Positions 59,459 to 64,000 of a stretch of DNA of 64,000 nt are shown here, one piece after another (the first letter of the stretch is position 1; every line of letters starts with the position of its first letter). The position numbers and the translations under genes are program-made. The notes under the pieces are model-generated. The model searched no databases, had not been told where the DNA came from, and saw only the letters and a list, made by a program, of their open reading frames with translations. Source of the stretch: RPQJ01 sp963707145. Lineage in GTDB: Bacteria; Pseudomonadota; Gammaproteobacteria; Steroidobacterales; Steroidobacteraceae. The DNA lies in assembly GCA_963707145.1 (NCBI GenBank), contig CAVPOQ010000007.1, positions 434,001 through 498,000 on the forward strand, read 5' to 3'.

Positions 59459-60100
59459 ATGCCGGAGTTCAACCGATCGCTGCCGTGTCTGCTGCTGCTG
59501 GCGCTGGTGGCCGCGCCATCGGCGCATGCGGCCGGTCCGACGTTCGAGATCACGCCGTTCGGGGGCTATCGCATGGGGGGCCAGTTCGATGTGCAGGAGA
59601 CGGACGACGGGAAGTCACCGAGCGCCGATCTCCAGGACGGCGGGAGCTGGGGCGTCGACCTCGGTCTCTATCGCGACCCCAACTCGTACTACGAACTGCT
59701 GTTCTCGACGCAGAGCACCGAAGTCGACAACAACGATCCGACCCTCGCCGGCATCGACGTCACGGTCGATTACTACCAGTTCGGCGGTACGCTGCTGTTC
59801 GCCGACGAAAAATGGATGGTGCCTTACTTCTCCTTCACCGCGGGCGCCACGATGTTCAGCGCCGACGGCGGCTACGACTCCGACACGAGATTCTCGTTCA
59901 GCGCGGGCGGCGGCGTGCGCCTGCCGTTCACGGACAACCTCGCCGCAACGCTGGGCGTGCGCGGCTACCTGACGTTCGTGGAAACCGACGGCCAGTACTT
60001 CTGTGCGAGTACCGGCGAGCAGGCGGGCTGCCTGCTCAAGTCGTCGGGCAGTACCTTCTTCCAGGGCGAGGCGACGCTCGGGCTGACGCTGCGCTTCTGA
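59459..60100 (+). CDS. Outer-membrane beta-barrel protein
   Basis: A 213-residue secreted protein. A signal peptide (LPCLLLLALVAAPSAHA) is followed by about eight amphipathic strands (FEITPFGGYRMGGQFDV, WGVDLGLYRDPNSYYELLFS, VDYYQFGGTLLF, VPYFSFTAGATMF, FSFSAGGGVRLPF, AATLGVRGYLTFVE) and a C-terminal Phe (LGLTLRF), the outer-membrane insertion signal. Two Cys lie in one loop (FCASTGEQAGC). It resembles small OmpW/OmpX-type barrels. ATG 59459 follows GAGGA. Confidence 0.9.
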   Translation: MPEFNRSLPCLLLLALVAAPSAHAAGPTFEITPFGGYRMGGQFDVQETDDGKSPSADLQDGGSWGVDLGLYRDPNSYYELLFSTQSTEVDNNDPTLAGIDVTVDYYQFGGTLLFADEKWMVPYFSFTAGATMFSADGGYDSDTRFSFSAGGGVRLPFTDNLAATLGVRGYLTFVETDGQYFCASTGEQAGCLLKSSGSTFFQGEATLGLTLRF

Positions 60101-60110
60101 GGCGGCCGGG

Positions 60111-63100
60111 TCAGACCAGCACGCGCTCGATGCCACCGGCGTTCGCGCGCCGGACGTAGTCGGCGAGCCAGTCCTTCCCGAGCAGGTGGCGGGCCATCTC
60201 GACCACGACGTAGTCGGCCCCGGTGCCGGAGTCGTCGTCGTAGCGACTCAGTCCCTGCAGGCACGACGGGCACGAGGTGAGTACCTTCACCGGTCCTGTG
60301 AATCCGTCCGCACGTGCCCGTGCCGCGCCACGCTCCATCTCCTGCTGCTTGCGGAAGCGCACCTGGGTGGCGATGTCGGGACGCGAGACCGCGAACGTGC
60401 CGGACTCGCCGCAGCAGCGATCGTTCTTCGCCACCGGTCCGTTCGACCCGGGGTCGAGCAGCGCGTTGACCACCTCGAGCGGGTCGCGCGACTTGATCGG
60501 GCTGTGGCAGGGGTCGTGGTAGAGGTAGCGCACGCCGGTGACGCCCTGGATCCGCAGGCCCTTCTCCAGCAGGAACTCGTGGATGTCCACGATGCGCGAG
60601 CCCGGGAAGATTTCGCCGAACGCGTAGCCCTGCAACTGGTCGTGACAGGTGCCGCAGCTCACCACCACGGTGCGGATGTCGAGGTAGTTGAGCGTGTTCG
60701 CCACGCGGTGGAACAGCACGCGATTGTCGGTGATGATCTTCTCGGCCTGGTCGAACCGACCGCTGCCCCGCTGGGGATAGCCGCAGCAGAGGTAACCCGG
60801 CGGCAGCACGGCCTGCACGCCGGCGTGCCAGAGCATCGCCTGGGTGGCGAGGCCCACCTGCGAGAACAGGCGCTCCGAGCCGCAGCCCGGGAAGTAGAAC
60901 ACCGCCTCGGATTCCGCGGTGGTGCGCACCGGGTCGCGGATGACCGGTACGTAGCGGCGGTCCTCGATGTCGAGCAGCGCGCGCGCGGTGCGCTTCGGCA
61001 GCCCGCCCGGCATCTTCTTGTTGACGAAGTGCACGACCTGCTCGCGCAGCGGCGGGCGTCCGCCGGTGGTAGCGGGCGGGTGCTCCGTCTGCGCCGCGGC
61101 GAGCGTGCCGAGCGCGCGGTGAGCGATGCGCTGCGCCTTGAAACCCCAGTCGATCATCAGCCTGCGCGTCAGCCTGATGGTATCGGGGCTGGTGGCGTTG
61201 AGGAAAAACATGGAGGCCGCCTTGCCGGGGTCGAAGCGCTGCCTGCCCATGCGCCGCAGCAGGTCGCGCATCGCCATCGACACGTCGCCGAAGTCGATGT
61301 CCACGGGGCAGGGCGTCTCGCACTTGTGGCAGACGGTGCAGTGGTCGGCGACGTCCGAGAACGCGTCCCAGTGCTGCAGCGACACGCCGCGGCGGGTCTG
61401 CTCCTCGTAGAGGAACGCCTCGATCAGCAGCGAGGTGGCCAGGATCTTGTTGCGGGGCGAGTAGAGCAGGTTGGCGCGCGGCACGTGCGTCGAGCACACC
61501 GGCTTGCACTTGCCGCAGCGCAGGCAGTCCTTGATCGCGTCTGAAATCGACGTGATGTCCGACTGCTGCATGATCAGCGACTCGTGGCCGAGCAGGTTGA
61601 AGCTCGGCGTGTAGGCGCGGCGGAGATCGGCACCGGGCAGCAGCTTGCCTTTGTTGAAGCGACCCTCGGGGTCGATGCGCGCCTTGTAGCGGCGGAACTC
61701 GGCGATCTCCTCGTCGTCGAGGAATTCGAGCTTGGTGATGCCGATGCCGTGCTCCCCGGAGATCACGCCGCCGAGGTCACGGGCGATGCGCATGATGCGC
61801 GCCACGGCCCGGTTGGCCTCCTGCAGCATCGCGTAATCGTCGGAGTTGACCGGGATGTTGGTGTGCACGTTGCCGTCGCCCGCGTGCATGTGCAGGGCGA
61901 CGAACACGCGGCTCCTGAGCACGCGCCGGTGGACGGCCTCGAGGTCGGCGAGCAGCGGTGCGAACGGGCCGCCCGCGAACAGGCGGCGCAGTTCGTTGCG
62001 CACCTCGGTCTTCCACGACACGCGCAGCGTGCGGTCCTGCAGCAGGTCGACGACGCGCATACCCGCTTCTGCGCCGGCCCGCCGACCCGCATCCGCGTGT
62101 GACGCGCCGTAGCCGACACGCTCGAGGTCCGCCGCGGCGTCGACGAGCGGTCGATCCAGATGGTCGGCCAGCCACTGCCAGCGGCGACGCGCGGCGGCGA
62201 CGGTTTCCCGCGCCGTCGCGACCCGGTCGCCGAGCAGTTCCTCGCGCGACAGGCGGTCGGTGTCGGCGTCGCCGGTCTTGCCGACGCGCGGCTCGCCCGC
62301 CAGGTAGGCGTCGAGGGCCGCGAGGATCGCGAGCTTGTTCGCGAGCGACAGCTCGATGTTGATGCGCTCGATGGCGTCGGTGTACTCGCCGAGACGCTCG
62401 AGCGGGATCACCACGTCCTCGTTGACCTTGAAGGCGTTGGTGTGCCGGGCGATCGCGGCGGTGCGGGCGCGGTCGCGCCAGAACGCCTTGCGCGCCTCGG
62501 CGCTCACCGCGACGAAGCCCTCGCCGGCGCGCGCGTTGGCGATGCGCACCACGTCCGCAGCGCAGCGCGCCACGGCGTCCTGGTCGTCGCCCACGATGTC
62601 GCCGAGCAGCACCATCTTCGGCAGCGCGCCGCGCCTGGAGCGAGTCGTGTAGCCCACGGCGCGCAGGTAGCGTTCGTCGAGGTGCTCGAGCCCCGCGAGG
62701 CACACGCCGCGCTCGCGCTCCGCGGCGGCGATGTGGTCGCGGATCTCGACGATCGCCGGGATCGCCTCGCGCGCCTGTCCGAAAAACTCGAGGCAGACGG
62801 TGCGGATGTGCGGGGGCATGCGGTGCACGACCCAGCGTGCCGCGGTGATCAGCCCGTCGCAGCCTTCCTTCTGCACGCCGGGCAGCCCGCCGAGGAACTT
62901 ATCGGTCACGTCCTTGCCGAGCCCCGCCTTGCGGAAGCGCCGGCCCTCGATCTCGAGGCGCTCGCTGCGCAGCACGCGCGCCTGCTGCGGAGGGCTGGTG
63001 CCATCCTTCCAGAGCAGGTCGAAGGTGGCGACCGCGACGTCGTGGATGCGCCCGAAGTTGTGAGCCACGCGAGTGACCTCGAGCCAGTTGCCCTCGGGGT

Positions 63101-64000
63101 CCACCATGCGCCACCAGGCGAGGTTGTCGAGCGCCGTGCCCCACAGCACGGCCTTCTTGCCGCCGGCGTTCATCGCGATGTTGCCGCCGACACAGGAAGA
63201 GTCCGCCGAGGTCGGGTCCACCGCGAACACGAACCCGGCGGCGTGCGCCGCCTCCTCGACGCGGCGCGTGACCGCGCCCGCGCCGGTGAGCAACGTCGGG
63301 ACCGGTCGTTCGAGGCCGGGCAGCACGAGGGTCTCGAGCGCCCCCACTGTCTCGAGTTTCTCGACGTTGATCACCGCGGCGTGTGGCGTGAGCGGGACTG
63401 CACTGCCGGTGTAGCCCGTGCCGCCGCCGCGCGGAATCACGGTGAGCCCGAGCGCGATGCAGGCACGCACCAGGCCCGGGACCTCCTCCTCGGCGTCCGG
63501 CGTGAGCACGACGAAGGGGAGCTCCACGCGCCAGTCGGTCGCGTCCGTGGCATGGGCGATACGCGCGTAGGGATCGAAGCAGAGGTTGTCGGCGCGGGTG
63601 TGGCGGCCGAGCTCGCGACGCGCGCGGCGGCGCAGCGCTTCGGTCGTGGCGAAAGACTGCTCGAAGGCACGCACGGCCGCGCGTGCGGACTCGAGCAGCC
63701 CGGCCACCCGCGCGTCGCGTGCCGGGTCGTCGGGCGCCCGCCGGCGGTCGATCTCGGCGAGGCGGTGGTGCAGCGCCTCGATCAGCAGGCCGCGGCGGCG
63801 CGGGTCATCGAGCAGGTCCTGCTCGAGGTAGGGGTTGCGCTGCACCACCCAGATGTCGCCCAGCACCTCGTAGAGCATGCGTGCCGAGCGGCCGGTGCGG
63901 CGTTCGGCGCGCAGCTCGTCGAGCAGACTCCAGCCCTCCTCGCCGAGCAGCCGGATGACGATCTCGCGGTCCGAGAACGACGTGTAGTTGTAGGGGATCT
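60111..64000 (-). CDS. Giant FAD-linked oxidase / Fe-S / cysteine-rich (CCG) oxidoreductase, 5' end cut by window
   Basis: The stop is at 60111 and about 1296 codons are visible; only a few N-terminal residues are missing (the visible start reads IPYNYTSFSDREIVIRLLGE). Order: N-terminal DUF3683-type region, FAD-binding PCMH domain (IPRGGGTGYTGSAVPLTPHA), FAD-oxidase C-terminal domain (HMHAGDGNVHTNI, ISGEHGIGITKLEFL), two 4Fe-4S motifs (CLRCGKCKPVC and CTVCHKCETPC), and two CCG domains (FYFPGCGSERLF, GYLCCGYPQRGSG; HDPCHSPIKS, CCGESGTF). This joins GlcD-like and GlcF-like functions in one polypeptide. It probably oxidises a 2-hydroxy acid such as D-lactate at the membrane; the substrate is not defined. 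Confidence 0.93.
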   Translation of the reverse strand, partial: IPYNYTSFSDREIVIRLLGEEGWSLLDELRAERRTGRSARMLYEVLGDIWVVQRNPYLEQDLLDDPRRRGLLIEALHHRLAEIDRRRAPDDPARDARVAGLLESARAAVRAFEQSFATTEALRRRARRELGRHTRADNLCFDPYARIAHATDATDWRVELPFVVLTPDAEEEVPGLVRACIALGLTVIPRGGGTGYTGSAVPLTPHAAVINVEKLETVGALETLVLPGLERPVPTLLTGAGAVTRRVEEAAHAAGFVFAVDPTSADSSCVGGNIAMNAGGKKAVLWGTALDNLAWWRMVDPEGNWLEVTRVAHNFGRIHDVAVATFDLLWKDGTSPPQQARVLRSERLEIEGRRFRKAGLGKDVTDKFLGGLPGVQKEGCDGLITAARWVVHRMPPHIRTVCLEFFGQAREAIPAIVEIRDHIAAAERERGVCLAGLEHLDERYLRAVGYTTRSRRGALPKMVLLGDIVGDDQDAVARCAADVVRIANARAGEGFVAVSAEARKAFWRDRARTAAIARHTNAFKVNEDVVIPLERLGEYTDAIERINIELSLANKLAILAALDAYLAGEPRVGKTGDADTDRLSREELLGDRVATARETVAAARRRWQWLADHLDRPLVDAAADLERVGYGASHADAGRRAGAEAGMRVVDLLQDRTLRVSWKTEVRNELRRLFAGGPFAPLLADLEAVHRRVLRSRVFVALHMHAGDGNVHTNIPVNSDDYAMLQEANRAVARIMRIARDLGGVISGEHGIGITKLEFLDDEEIAEFRRYKARIDPEGRFNKGKLLPGADLRRAYTPSFNLLGHESLIMQQSDITSISDAIKDCLRCGKCKPVCSTHVPRANLLYSPRNKILATSLLIEAFLYEEQTRRGVSLQHWDAFSDVADHCTVCHKCETPCPVDIDFGDVSMAMRDLLRRMGRQRFDPGKAASMFFLNATSPDTIRLTRRLMIDWGFKAQRIAHRALGTLAAAQTEHPPATTGGRPPLREQVVHFVNKKMPGGLPKRTARALLDIEDRRYVPVIRDPVRTTAESEAVFYFPGCGSERLFSQVGLATQAMLWHAGVQAVLPPGYLCCGYPQRGSGRFDQAEKIITDNRVLFHRVANTLNYLDIRTVVVSCGTCHDQLQGYAFGEIFPGSRIVDIHEFLLEKGLRIQGVTGVRYLYHDPCHSPIKSRDPLEVVNALLDPGSNGPVAKNDRCCGESGTFAVSRPDIATQVRFRKQQEMERGAARARADGFTGPVKVLTSCPSCLQGLSRYDDDSGTGADYVVVEMARHLLGKDWLADYVRRANAGGIERVLV

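Noticed and set aside
1..64000. tRNA, rRNA, IS element, prophage or CRISPR content
   Set aside because: Visual search found no cloverleaf with a conserved T-loop, no transposase or phage gene, and no regularly spaced repeats; covariance-model scans were not possible here.

Overview
The window is high-GC DNA (roughly 70% by eye) packed with genes on both strands, with frequent GTG/TTG starts and many 1-4 base stop/start overlaps. The gene set fits a chromosomal segment of a free-living, probably heterotrophic Gammaproteobacterium of the Xanthomonadales/Nevskiales/Steroidobacterales/Woeseiales type. Supporting genes are TonB-dependent receptors, TtcA, FadD, PhaR, GlgC/GlgA, a DksA-like protein, an RND efflux pair and a giant FAD/Fe-S oxidase. 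The lineage is inferred from gene content only; no rRNA or tRNA gene was seen. There are no insertion sequences, prophage genes, CRISPR arrays or integrases.

Layout. 1-7.2 kb: a TonB receptor (cut by the left edge) diverging from a periplasmic oligopeptidase B, then a convergent M3 oligopeptidase whose frame is broken by one base, a small membrane protein and a DUF1840 protein. 7.3-12.2 kb: a crotonase, then a tightly overlapping minus-strand operon: S51-type peptidase, CBM-like/enterochelin-esterase-like hydrolase, ATP-grasp ligase, second esterase. 12.3-18.4 kb: periplasmic cyclophilin, FadD, an inverted pair of REP-like hairpins, a dienoyl-CoA-isomerase-like crotonase, an SDR and alanine dehydrogenase. 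18.7-31.0 kb: tandem retropepsin, methyltransferase, a frameshifted small envelope protein, two convergent TPR-sulfotransferases, a second TonB receptor with a clear terminator, a TPR-AspH hydroxylase and an OmpA protein.

31.1-33.6 kb: a PadR / sensor / lipoprotein / DUF192 operon behind an AT-rich promoter. 33.8-37.1 kb: glycogen synthesis (glgC, a coupled LEA-2 lipoprotein, convergent glgA). 37.2-39.3 kb: phaR, MaoC hydratase, cysteine synthase. 39.5-46.2 kb: RND adaptor and pump, an M32 carboxypeptidase with an altered zinc motif, ttcA. 46.2-47.7 kb: amino-acid permease. 47.8-52.5 kb: a four-gene translationally coupled operon of unknown purpose: tyrosine-phosphatase/degenerate ADP-ribosylglycohydrolase fusion, zinc peptidase, ATP-grasp ligase, TPR-AspH hydroxylase. 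52.5-64 kb: GST, DksA-like protein, DUF2934, peptide deformylase, DUF1330, a Cys-rich protein, pirin, MliC lipoprotein, DUF4124, VOC protein, two small conserved proteins, a beta-barrel and the FAD/Fe-S oxidase that runs off the right edge.

Common threads. Peptide handling recurs (oligopeptidase B, M3, M32, S51, zinc peptidase, two ATP-grasp ligases, two TonB receptors), as do protein or peptide modifications (two TPR-sulfotransferases, two TPR-AspH hydroxylases). Carbon storage (glycogen, PHA regulation) and fatty-acid oxidation (FadD, two crotonases, MaoC) form the metabolic background. The best candidates for undescribed systems are the two ATP-grasp operons (8.1-12.2 kb and 47.8-52.5 kb).
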